DNA of 64,000 nucleotides from positions 1-64,000 of the forward strand of contig NZ_CAJYGK010000100.1 of assembly GCF_913773725.1 (NCBI RefSeq). The letters are read 5' to 3'. A program made the translations under genes and the position numbers. The stretch is from an uncultured Aquabacterium sp. (lineage in GTDB: Bacteria > Pseudomonadota > Gammaproteobacteria > Burkholderiales > Burkholderiaceae_C). The notes beneath the pieces were generated by a model. The model was not told the origin of the DNA. It saw only the letters and a list, made by a program, of their open reading frames with translations, and did no database searches. Shown here in pieces: positions 8,303 to 19,852 of the stretch (positions are counted from its first letter, which is position 1; each line of letters begins with the position of its first letter).

Positions 8303-9805
8303 ATGCCCCACCCGCTTGAAACCGCCTCTCAGCCCGACGGCCTGCGCCGCGTGGTGATCGACCCGGTCAGCCGCGTCGAGGGCCATGGCAAGGTCACCCT
8401 GCTGCTCGACGAACACCGCCGCGTGCAGCAGGCGCGCCTGCACATCGTCGAGTTCCGCGGCTTCGAACGCTTCATCCAGGGCCGCCCATACTGGGAGGTG
8501 CCCACGCTCGTGCAGCGCCTGTGCGGCATCTGCCCCGTCAGCCACCTGCTGGCCGCCAGCAAGGCCTGCGATGCCTTCGTGATCGGGCACGCGCGCATCA
8601 CGCCCACCGCCGAGAAGCTGCGGCGCCTGCTGCATGCCGCACAGGTGCTGCAATCGAACGCGCTGCACTTCTTGCACCTCGCCTCGCCCGACCTGCTGTT
8701 CGGCTTCGACGACGCCGTGCCCCACCGCAACGTGATGGGCGTGCTGCAGGACCACCGCGAGCTGGGCCTGCAGGGCATCCGCCTGCGCAAGTATGGCCAG
8801 GAGGTCATCCGGCTGCTGACGGGCAAGCGCATCCACGGCACGGGCTCGGTGCCCGGCGGCTTCAACAAGCCCCTGTCGGCCGCTGACCGCGACCTGATGC
8901 GCGCCGACATCGGCCAGGTGATCGACTGGTGCGCGCAGACCGTCGACCTGGCGCGCGACCTCTTCGTGCAGCAACTGCCCGAGCACGGCACCTTCGCCGA
9001 CTTCCCGTCGATGTTCATGTCGCTCGTGCGTGCGGACGGCGCGGCCGACCTGTACGACGGCGCCCTGCGTGTGACCGACGCGGCAGGCAACCTGGTGGTC
9101 GACCAGGTTGACGTGCGCGGCTACGACGCCCTGATCGGCGAGGCCGTCAAGCCGTGGACGTACATGAAGTTCCCCTTCCTGCGCGCACACGGCCCGGACA
9201 CGGGCTGGTATCGCGTGGGCCCGCTGGCCCGCATCAACAACGCCACCTTTCTCGACACCCCACGGGCCGAAGCGGCCAGGCAGGCCTTCAAAGCCTGGGG
9301 CGGCGGGCGGCCGGTCACGGCCTCGCTGGCCCAGCACTGGGCCCGCATGATCGACACGCTGCACTGCGCCGAAGCCATCGCCCACCTGCTGGATGACCCG
9401 GCGCTGCTCGGCACCGACCTCATGGCCACCGGCACGCCGCTGCACGAAGGCGTGGGCGTGATCGAGGCGCCCCGCGGCACGCTGATCCACCACTACCGCA
9501 TCGGCGAAGACGACCTCATCACCCACGCCAACCTGATCGTCTCCACCACGCACAACAACACCGCGATGAACGAGGCCGTGCGCCAGGTGGCCGCGCAGTG
9601 TTTCGATGGGCGCGAGCTCACCGAAGGCCTGCTCAACCGCATCGAGGTGGCCATCCGCGCCTACGATCCCTGCCTGTCGTGCGCCACCCACGCGCTGGGC
9701 AAGATGCCGATGCGGCTGGAACTGCGCGATGCCGACGGCGCCCTGCAGGACGTGCTGCTCAAGCACGAGGACGGCAACCTGGAACGACCGGAGCTCGCCG
9801 AATGA
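8303..9805 (+). CDS. hoxH: NAD-reducing [NiFe] hydrogenase large subunit HoxH
   Basis: A 500-residue catalytic subunit. The first Cys pair that binds nickel is C74 and C77 in RLCGICPVSH; the second is C457 and C460 in DPCLSCATH. The RVEGHGK motif (residues 24-30) is present. After H463 a 37-residue tail remains (ALGKMPMRLELRDADGALQD and beyond), which the HoxW protease is expected to remove after nickel insertion. Both ligand pairs are intact, so the enzyme looks functional. hypABCDEF maturation genes are not in the window and must be elsewhere if the enzyme is made. Confidence 0.96.
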   Translation: MPHPLETASQPDGLRRVVIDPVSRVEGHGKVTLLLDEHRRVQQARLHIVEFRGFERFIQGRPYWEVPTLVQRLCGICPVSHLLAASKACDAFVIGHARITPTAEKLRRLLHAAQVLQSNALHFLHLASPDLLFGFDDAVPHRNVMGVLQDHRELGLQGIRLRKYGQEVIRLLTGKRIHGTGSVPGGFNKPLSAADRDLMRADIGQVIDWCAQTVDLARDLFVQQLPEHGTFADFPSMFMSLVRADGAADLYDGALRVTDAAGNLVVDQVDVRGYDALIGEAVKPWTYMKFPFLRAHGPDTGWYRVGPLARINNATFLDTPRAEAARQAFKAWGGGRPVTASLAQHWARMIDTLHCAEAIAHLLDDPALLGTDLMATGTPLHEGVGVIEAPRGTLIHHYRIGEDDLITHANLIVSTTHNNTAMNEAVRQVAAQCFDGRELTEGLLNRIEVAIRAYDPCLSCATHALGKMPMRLELRDADGALQDVLLKHEDGNLERPELAE

Positions 9806-10326
9806 GCCTGTGGGATCAGCCTCCCGATCGCGCGCCCCTGCTCGTCATTGCCATCGGCAACCCCGCGCGGGGCGACGACGGCATCGGCCCTGCGCTGGCC
9901 GATCGGCTGCAGGCGTGGCTCGCTTCACAGCCATCCACGCTGTCCGATCAGATCGAGGTGCTCACCGCCATGCAACTCTCGGCAGAAGATGTGCTGGACC
10001 TGACCGACCGCACGCACGTGCTGGTGATCGACGCCCAAGCCACCCCGTCCCCGCATCCCGCATGGACCGCCGTGACGGCCGCCCCCGAAGGCCCGGCCTG
10101 GACCAGCCACCACCTCACACCGGCGCACCTGCTGAGCCTGTACACCCGGCTGTTGCAGACCGCACCGCCGCCCTGCACCGTGCTGTCGGTGCCCGGGTCG
10201 GACTTCACGCTGGGCGCCCCCTTGTCCGAGGCCGCCCGCCTTCAGGTCGACCTCGCATGGCGCGCGCTGCAGGCCTGGCTGGCCCCGCACCTCGCTCGCC
10301 TTGCGAACGGCGCACTCAGTCCTTGA
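9802..10326 (+). CDS. hoxW: HoxH C-terminal maturation endopeptidase HoxW
   Basis: A 174-residue hydrogenase maturation protease that cleaves the C-terminal tail of HoxH once nickel is bound. The family start VIAIGNPARGDDGIGP is at residues 14-30, with the first acidic nickel-sensing residue in the conserved spacing (AMQLSAEDVLDL, then LVIDA) and a later His in WTSHHL. The ATG overlaps the hoxH stop by four bases (ATGA), so it is coupled to its substrate's gene. Its 3' end overlaps the convergent crotonase gene by 11 bases. No hoxI or regulator gene follows. Confidence 0.92.
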   Translation: MSLWDQPPDRAPLLVIAIGNPARGDDGIGPALADRLQAWLASQPSTLSDQIEVLTAMQLSAEDVLDLTDRTHVLVIDAQATPSPHPAWTAVTAAPEGPAWTSHHLTPAHLLSLYTRLLQTAPPPCTVLSVPGSDFTLGAPLSEAARLQVDLAWRALQAWLAPHLARLANGALSP

Positions 10327-11158
10327 ACTGCGGGGGCTGCTTGGCCATCCCGGCCATCATCGCCGCCGTCAGGTCGGTCGACATCAGCATGGCCGCGTTC
10401 CACGTGGCGATGTGGTTGAGCCCGTCGGCCACCGAGTGGTCACGGCTGTAGTTCAGCATCTCCTTCGTGCCACGGATCGACAGCGGCGACTTGGCCGCAA
10501 CCTGGGCCGCCACCTCGCGCACACCGGCCTGCAGCGCCTCGTGGCTGTCGAACACGCGGTTCACCAGCCCGATCTCGCGCGCCTCGGTGGCCTCCACGCG
10601 GCGGCCCGTGTAGGCCATCTCGCGCACGATGCCCTGGTTGCCGATCAGCTTGGGCAGGCGCTGCAGCGTGCCCACGTCGGCCACCATGCCGATGTCGATT
10701 TCCTTGATCGTGAAGTAGGCATCGGCCGAGCAATAGCGCATGTCGGTGCAGCTGATCAGGTCGACTCCGCCGCCAATGCAGCCACCGTGGATCGCGGCGA
10801 TCACCGGTTTGCGGCACCGCTCGATGCTGGTCAGCGTGTCCTGCAATTCGAGGATCAGCTGGCGCAGCTTCTCACGCATGCGGCCATCGCAGTCGTCCTT
10901 GATCTGGCCCTGCAGCCCCATCATCATCGACAGGTCGATGCCGGAGGTGAACAGGCGCCCCTCCCCTTCGATGATGGCCACCCGGGCCTCGGGCGTGCGG
11001 TCCACCCACTGCATGGCGCTGCGGATGTCCTGCCACATCGCCCAGTTCATCGCATTGGCCTTGTCCGGCCGATTCAACGTCACGGTGGCGATGTGGTCCG
11101 CCAGGGTGACGCGCAGGGTTTCCAGGGTCGGTGGGGTCAAGGTGTTTGTCTCGCTCAT
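10316..11158 (-). CDS. Delta3,5-Delta2,4-dienoyl-CoA isomerase-like crotonase
   Basis: A 280-residue crotonase-fold protein. The oxyanion-hole segments are FTSGIDLSMM and HGGCIGGGVDL. The segments around GGVDLISCTDMRYCSADA and IKEIDIGMVADVGTLQRLPK match mammalian ECH1 closely, and the three acidic residues used by that enzyme (Asp, Glu 20 later, Asp 8 later) are all present as D133, E153 and D161. I therefore assign it to isomerisation of 3,5-dienoyl-CoA to 2,4-dienoyl-CoA rather than plain enoyl-CoA hydration. The product is the substrate of FadH, encoded just upstream on the same strand. ATG 11158 follows AAGGA; an extension to 11203 lacks such a site. Confidence 0.87.
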   Translation of the reverse strand: MSETNTLTPPTLETLRVTLADHIATVTLNRPDKANAMNWAMWQDIRSAMQWVDRTPEARVAIIEGEGRLFTSGIDLSMMMGLQGQIKDDCDGRMREKLRQLILELQDTLTSIERCRKPVIAAIHGGCIGGGVDLISCTDMRYCSADAYFTIKEIDIGMVADVGTLQRLPKLIGNQGIVREMAYTGRRVEATEAREIGLVNRVFDSHEALQAGVREVAAQVAAKSPLSIRGTKEMLNYSRDHSVADGLNHIATWNAAMLMSTDLTAAMMAGMAKQPPQFKD

Positions 11159-11171
11159 TTCGTGATCCTTA

Positions 11172-11193
11172 CCGGGCCCCGCTCGGGGCCCGG
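11172..11193 (-). other. Strong GC hairpin between fadH and the dienoyl-CoA isomerase gene
   Basis: CCGGGCCCCG and CGGGGCCCGG are perfect reverse complements almost back to back, so a 9-bp stem with a 4-base loop can form. On the minus strand it lies after fadH and before the ribosome site of the next gene. No T run follows, so it is more likely a partial terminator or an RNA-stability element than a full intrinsic terminator. Confidence 0.55.
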
Positions 11194-11260
11194 ACACTGA
11201 CACCGTGCGGCCAGGTCACCGGGCATGCCGGATCGCCCTGCCGCACGCCATGCGTGCGCC

Positions 11261-14737
<3,477 letters not shown>

Positions 14738-14741
<4 letters not shown>

Positions 14742-15535
14742 GGCACGGACAGCCCCAGATCCGGCAAAGACCTGCCCACACTCAAGGCCTGGAACGGCAG
14801 CGTCAGATCGAGTTCAGCCAGCCCAGCGCGCACGGTCTGCTGCGGAAAGCGCAGCGTGGCCTCCACGGGACGCGTCACCGGCAGGGTGAGGATCTCCTGC
14901 ACTGGCACCCGGGTTTCCACGACGGTATCGATGCGGGTTCGGATGGGCTCGGGCAGCCGGACCCGGGCAGGAGCCTGCAAGGCCACGGGCAGGCGCTCGC
15001 GCACCGGCACCACCAGCTCCACCGGCACGTCGGCCTGGATGGGCACCTGCGCCTTGATGGGCAGGGTCAACGGCACACCCAGCACGCGCGTCTGCACGCG
15101 CGTGTCGACCGCCACGGTCTGGTCCAGGTGGATCACGGTCTTGACCGGGACGTCGAGCGCGATCGGCACCACCGTATCCAGGCTCACCACCAGCGGGATT
15201 TCGTCTTCGATCGGAATCACAAGGTTCTGCTGGATCGGCACCCGCACCGGCAGCGTCTCGTCAATCCGCACCGTCACCCCCTGGGTCACCGATGCCCTGA
15301 CGGCCAGCGACTCGGGCAGCAGCACGTCGGCCTGCTGTTCGCGCAAGGTCACCCGGGCGGCCAGATGGTGCCAGGCATACCAACCCGCTCCCACGGCCAC
15401 CCCGGTCATCATGACGATCAGCACCGCCGAGGTCAGGATCAGCGCGCGCCACGTGACCGCCCGCCCCGGCGCCGCCCGCACGGTGTCGGACCAGGACGAG
15501 GAAGGCACAGGATCGTGGGGGGCGTCGGGCTGCAC
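14738..15535 (-). CDS. Unknown single-pass membrane protein with V-P-V/I-P-I strand repeats (paralogue A)
   Basis: A 265-residue protein without a family I can name. Residues 1-29 are cytoplasmic and Pro/Ser-rich, residues about 30-55 form one membrane helix (LILTSAVLIVMMTGVAVGAG), and the rest is a regular array of short strands: PVRVPIQQNLVIPIEDEIPL, then VPIALDVPVKTVIHLDQTV, then PLTLPIKAQVPIQADVPVEL. Hydrophobic residues alternate with charged ones over most of the domain, which suggests an extended beta sheet or solenoid with one greasy face. It is the first gene of a two-gene unit with paralogue B. It has no shared operon with the T6SS genes nearby. Confidence 0.72.
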
Positions 15536-15638
15536 ACGGGCACTATGCCACGCGCCCCGGTATCATCCGCTCGCCTTGCGCGCCCCATCCGCGCGATGTT
15601 CCCTTTTCCCCGGACGGCCTCTGTGCCGTCGAGTGCCC

Positions 15639-15848
15639 ATGGACTTCCAGCTCACCGACCGCGAATCGGCCTTGGCCATGTTCGCCCATTTTCAGCGCCA
15701 GGCTGCCCAGAAGGGCGTGACCCTGCGTGAACCGCCGCCCGAACCCACCACCTGCTGCGGCCGCGGCTGCAACGGCTGCGTGTGGGAAGGCTTCTACACG
15801 GCCGCCAACGACTGGTGCGACGAGGCCGTGTTCGTGCTCAGCGACTGA
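15639..15848 (+). CDS. Small oxidoreductase-like domain protein
   Basis: A 69-residue protein with the Oxidored-like signature: PTTCCGRGCNGCVWEGFYT gives four clustered cysteines followed by a conserved Val-Trp and aromatic residues. Related domains occur as tiny stand-alone bacterial proteins and within some mitochondrial proteins; a metal or redox role is assumed but not established. The ATG at 15639 fits the family length. Neither neighbour is on its strand, so it is monocistronic. Confidence 0.8.
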   Translation: MDFQLTDRESALAMFAHFQRQAAQKGVTLREPPPEPTTCCGRGCNGCVWEGFYTAANDWCDEAVFVLSD

Positions 15849-15880
15849 ACTCTGCGCAGGGTCGGCCCACCGCGCTGGCG

Positions 15881-18655
15881 TCAGCTGACCTTGAACCGGA
15901 AGGCCCCGTCCTTGGCGGCCGTGACCTTGATGCGCTGAATCGGCTGCCCCTCGGCCATGCGCGCCAGCACGCTTTCGGCCACCTCGGGCAGCAGGCTGCC
16001 ATTGAGGATGTGGTCGACGGCACGCGCCCCCGTGTCCACCTCCGTGCAGCGCGCCAGCACCGACTCCACCAGCGCATCGTCGTAGCTCAGTTCGGCCTGA
16101 TGGTGGGCCGCCACGCGCGCGGCAATCCGATCCAGTTTCAGCCGGATCACGTTCACCAGCACGTCGTCGCCCAACGGGTAGTACGGCACCACCTTGGTCC
16201 GCCCGATGAAGGCCGGCTTGAAGGTCTTGTACAGCACCGGCCGCAGCGCCTCGGCCAGCTCATCGGCCGCGGGCAACGCATCGCTGTCCTTCATCACCGG
16301 CCCACCCAGGTCCTCGTCCTGCCGGAAGCAGGCGTTCATGATCTGCTGCGAACCCGCGTTCGAGGTCAGGATGATGACCGTGTTGCGGAAGTCAATCTCG
16401 CGGCCTTCGGCGTCGTCCATCACCCCCTTGTCGAACACCTGGAAGAACATTTCCAGCACGTCCGGGTGCGCCTTCTCGACCTCGTCGAGCAGTACCACGC
16501 TGTAAGGCTTGCGGCGCACGGCCTCGGTCAGCACGCCGCCCTCGCCATAACCGACATAACCCGGCGGCGAGCCCTTCAGCCCGCTGACGCTGTGCGCCTC
16601 CTGGTACTCGCTCATGTTGATGGTGATGAGGTTGCGCTCACCGCCATAGAGGATGTCGGCCAGCGCCAGCGCGGTCTCCGTCTTGCCCACGCCGCTGGGG
16701 CCCACAAACAGGAACACGCCCTTGGGCTTGTTCGGGTCCTCCAGGCCGGCCCGGGCCGTGCGCACGCGCTGGGCGATGGCGGCCAGCGCATGGTCCTGCC
16801 CGATCACACGCTCCTGCAGCGTGGCCTGCAGGTTGCGCACGGTGCGGATCTCGTCCTTGACCATCTTGCCCAACGGGATGCCCGTCCACGCCGCAACAAT
16901 CTCGGCCACGACGTGGCCATCGACCTGCATGGGCACCAGCGGCGCCTCACCTTGCAAGGCAGCAAGCTCAGCCTGCTTGCCGGCCAGCAACTCATGATCC
17001 GGGCTCGCGAAGGTGACCGCGCCCTTCTTCTGCGCCTTCGTCGACTTGCCCGAAGCGGCGGGTTCTGCCGCCGCACCCGGCTCCGAGCCCACCACATCCG
17101 CCGACGAGAGGCCGCCCGCTTGTTGCTCCAGCCGGGATCGCAAGGCCTGGATGTCGCTCACCAGCTGCTGCTCGTGCGTCCAGCGAGCCTCGTCGGCCTG
17201 CAGCTGCTGCACGACCTCGTCACGCAGCACCTTCAATGCATCCAGCCGGTCACCATGGCGGGCCCCGGCTGCCGCCTCCCGCTGCAGTGCCGCGGCCTCG
17301 GCATCCAGCCGCTCGAGGTGCTTGCGGGCCTCCTCGATGCGCGCTGGCGTGGCGCTCTGGCCCAACGCCACCTTCGCACAGGCCGTGTCCAGCACGCTGA
17401 CCGCCTTGTCCGGCAACTGGCGTCCGCTGATGTAGCGAGCCGACAGGCGCACGGCCTCGCGGATGGCGTCGTCCAGCAGCCGCACCCCAAAGTGCTTCTC
17501 CATCAGCGGCGCCATGCCACGCAGCATCGCGCAGGCCAGCTCCTCGCTCGGCTCCTCGACCTTGATGACCTGGAAGCGCCGCGCCAGCGCCGCATCCTTC
17601 TCGAAGTACTTCTTGTACTCACCCCAGGTCGTGGCGGCGATCGTGCGCAACTCGCCGCGCGCCAGCGCCGGCTTCAGCAGATTGGCCGCGTCGTTCTGTC
17701 CGGCCTGCCCGCCGGCGCCGATCATGGTGTGCGCCTCGTCGATGAAGAGGATGATGGGATGCGGGCTCTGCTTGACCTCGTCGATCACACTTTTGAGGCG
17801 GTTCTCGAACTCACCCTTGACCGACGCGCCCGCCTGCAACAGACCCATGTCGAGCACGTGAATGGCCACCCCCTGCAGTGGCGGCGGCACGTCCCCCTGT
17901 GCCACCCGCAACGCCAGGCCCTCGACCACGGCGGTCTTGCCCACGCCCGCCTCGCCGGTCAGGATGGGGTTGTTCTGACGCCGTCGCATGAGGATGTCGA
18001 TGGCCTGACGGATCTCGGCATCGCGCCCGATCACCGGATCCACCTTGCCTTCCCGGGCACGCTCGGTCAGGTTGGTGGTGAACTGATCAAGCGCCGGCGT
18101 CTTGCGCGCCAGCGGATCGGCGTCCGGATGGGCGTCGTCCGCTGCCCCGCCCGTCCGGGCAGAGGGGCTTGCCGGCGGCGCCTCGACGGAACCACGCGTG
18201 ACCTCGCTCAGGCGGTGCTTCAACTCGTCCAGCGGAAACCGCGCAAACAGCGGCGAGGTCCGCAGCGCCAGCTGGCTCAAGGTCGGCTCGGTGAGCAGGG
18301 CCAGCAGGATATGGGCGCTACGGATGCGTGCCGCATGGGACTCGAGCGAGGCAATCAACCAGGCGTGCTCGAGCAGCCCGGGAAGATGGGCCGAAAACAC
18401 GGGCGTGCGGCTGTTGCCCGACTTGAAGCGCGCCAGCTCGGTCTCCAGGTCGCGCTGCAACGCCGACAGGGCCACGCCGGCACGCTGCGCCATGACCGCC
18501 AGATCGCTCTGGGGCGCCTCCAGCAGGGCTAGCATCAGGTGCTCGATGTCGACTTCATAGTGCCCACGGGCCATGCACAGGCTCGCTGCGCGCTCGGCGG
18601 CCTGACGGCACGTCTCGTTGAGCTTGCCGATCAAGGTCTTCAGGTTCTGACTCAT
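15881..18655 (-). CDS. tssH: Type VI secretion ATPase TssH (ClpV)
   Basis: A 924-residue AAA+ unfoldase that recycles contracted TssB-TssC sheaths. The Clp N-domain spans residues 1-160, with a ClpV-type start (LKTLIGKLNETCRQAAERAA). The first ATPase has Walker A GEAGVGKTAVVEG and the sensor region FIDEAHTMIGAGGQAGQ. A coiled middle domain follows (ALQREAAAGARHGDRLDAL), and then the second ATPase with GPSGVGKTETALALADILYG and DEVEKAHPDVLEMFF. The linker between the N-domain and first ATPase is Ser/Ala/Asp-rich. It is the last gene of the minus-strand T6SS unit, 48 bases after tssG. Confidence 0.96.
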   Translation of the reverse strand: MSQNLKTLIGKLNETCRQAAERAASLCMARGHYEVDIEHLMLALLEAPQSDLAVMAQRAGVALSALQRDLETELARFKSGNSRTPVFSAHLPGLLEHAWLIASLESHAARIRSAHILLALLTEPTLSQLALRTSPLFARFPLDELKHRLSEVTRGSVEAPPASPSARTGGAADDAHPDADPLARKTPALDQFTTNLTERAREGKVDPVIGRDAEIRQAIDILMRRRQNNPILTGEAGVGKTAVVEGLALRVAQGDVPPPLQGVAIHVLDMGLLQAGASVKGEFENRLKSVIDEVKQSPHPIILFIDEAHTMIGAGGQAGQNDAANLLKPALARGELRTIAATTWGEYKKYFEKDAALARRFQVIKVEEPSEELACAMLRGMAPLMEKHFGVRLLDDAIREAVRLSARYISGRQLPDKAVSVLDTACAKVALGQSATPARIEEARKHLERLDAEAAALQREAAAGARHGDRLDALKVLRDEVVQQLQADEARWTHEQQLVSDIQALRSRLEQQAGGLSSADVVGSEPGAAAEPAASGKSTKAQKKGAVTFASPDHELLAGKQAELAALQGEAPLVPMQVDGHVVAEIVAAWTGIPLGKMVKDEIRTVRNLQATLQERVIGQDHALAAIAQRVRTARAGLEDPNKPKGVFLFVGPSGVGKTETALALADILYGGERNLITINMSEYQEAHSVSGLKGSPPGYVGYGEGGVLTEAVRRKPYSVVLLDEVEKAHPDVLEMFFQVFDKGVMDDAEGREIDFRNTVIILTSNAGSQQIMNACFRQDEDLGGPVMKDSDALPAADELAEALRPVLYKTFKPAFIGRTKVVPYYPLGDDVLVNVIRLKLDRIAARVAAHHQAELSYDDALVESVLARCTEVDTGARAVDHILNGSLLPEVAESVLARMAEGQPIQRIKVTAAKDGAFRFKVS

Positions 18656-18703
18656 CGTTCTTCACTCCCCTTCTTGTCTCTTTCAATCAAGCCAGCGCCA
18701 CGG

Positions 18704-19852
18704 TCACACGCCGTGGGCCGCCAGCTCGTACCGCACGTCCGCGCGGTCTTGCGTGGCCGGTCGGCTGGACAGGAAACTGTCCCACCCCAGCCGCCCCGCC
18801 GACGCAGCCCGGTCGCTGTCCAGCGCCATGCCTTGCACGGCCTCGCGTGCCAGGCACAGCTGGACCTCGCATTCAAGGTGCACCCCGGCCAGCAGGTGAA
18901 CCCAGCTCTGCAAGGCCTGTGCACCAGGCCGACCGGGCAGGAACTGTTCGTAGCGTCGTCGGGACAGGGGCCCGACCACGAGCCGCATGCGCAGATCGCG
19001 CTGCCAGACCGTTTCACCCAAAGCGGCCGAGCGACCGAGTTGCATGGGCGCGCCCGCCACCCCGAGCCCGGCCCGGGCGTCCACCGGCCGGGCATAGCGT
19101 CGACCCACGAACTGCTCGACCTTGACCGGAACCCGCAGGTAGCCCGACAAGGTGGCCTGCAGCTGCACCGCTGACAAGCCCCCTCGCTGCAAGGTGCCGG
19201 CCTGACAGGCCAGGGCCTCGTCGCGCAGCCCCCCCGCGCGCCCTCGCAGGCTGTCGAATCCCAGGCCGGCCAGCGCAAGCACCTCGCCCACGAACCGCGT
19301 CTGCGGCTGCTGCTCGTAGCGCATCGCCAGGCGATGCTTGGTCCAGGCTTCGTAAAACAGCGCCACCGCCCGATGGCTGAACACATCCATGAAGGCGCGT
19401 GCCGCGTGGTCCTTGTGCTGCGCCTCGCGTGCGCCCAACACCTCGGTGTAATAGAGCGGCAACGCCCCTGCCACGCCCAGCAGGCCCATGAAGGCGGGTG
19501 TGATCTCGATGCGCTCCACGTCCTGCGCCCGCCAGCTGCGTTGCGCAGCCAGCGTCTCGTCCAGCGCCTGCGCCAGCAGCCCGCCCGCCACAGGATCAGA
19601 CCCGCCTGGCATGTCGTGCGCTTCGGCGAGCGACGTCCTGGCTCGCACCACGAGCGACTCGACCTCGCTGGTGGGAAAGGAGAGCGACACCGAGTTGCGG
19701 AAGTGGAGCTTGCTCACGCCGCGCGCATTCGCATCGGCCGGAGCCAGCCAGCGATCCAGCAGCCTCACCAGCTGAAAGAAGCTGAACGACTGTGGCTGCG
19801 TCAGCAGCGCGTCAATCAGAGCAGCGCGATGTCGCCGTTGCGCGGGCTGCAT
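18704..19852 (-). CDS. tssG: Type VI secretion baseplate protein TssG
   Basis: A 382-residue baseplate wedge subunit (ImpH/VasB family). The family start is visible as ALIDALLTQPQSFSFFQLVR followed by LLDRW and LHFRNSVSLSFPTSEV, with the conserved MGLLGVAGALPLYYTE region and the later FFEAWTKHR-like FYEAWTKHRLAMRY. Its first 37 bases overlap the end of tssF, an overlap typical of these two genes, which form one baseplate subcomplex with TssE and TssK. Confidence 0.94.
   Translation of the reverse strand: MQPAQRRHRAALIDALLTQPQSFSFFQLVRLLDRWLAPADANARGVSKLHFRNSVSLSFPTSEVESLVVRARTSLAEAHDMPGGSDPVAGGLLAQALDETLAAQRSWRAQDVERIEITPAFMGLLGVAGALPLYYTEVLGAREAQHKDHAARAFMDVFSHRAVALFYEAWTKHRLAMRYEQQPQTRFVGEVLALAGLGFDSLRGRAGGLRDEALACQAGTLQRGGLSAVQLQATLSGYLRVPVKVEQFVGRRYARPVDARAGLGVAGAPMQLGRSAALGETVWQRDLRMRLVVGPLSRRRYEQFLPGRPGAQALQSWVHLLAGVHLECEVQLCLAREAVQGMALDSDRAASAGRLGWDSFLSSRPATQDRADVRYELAAHGV

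Noticed and set aside
15782-18532. A 916-codon plus-strand frame opposite tssH
   Set aside because: Shadow of the ClpV gene; composition dominated by Gln, Arg and His, no motif.
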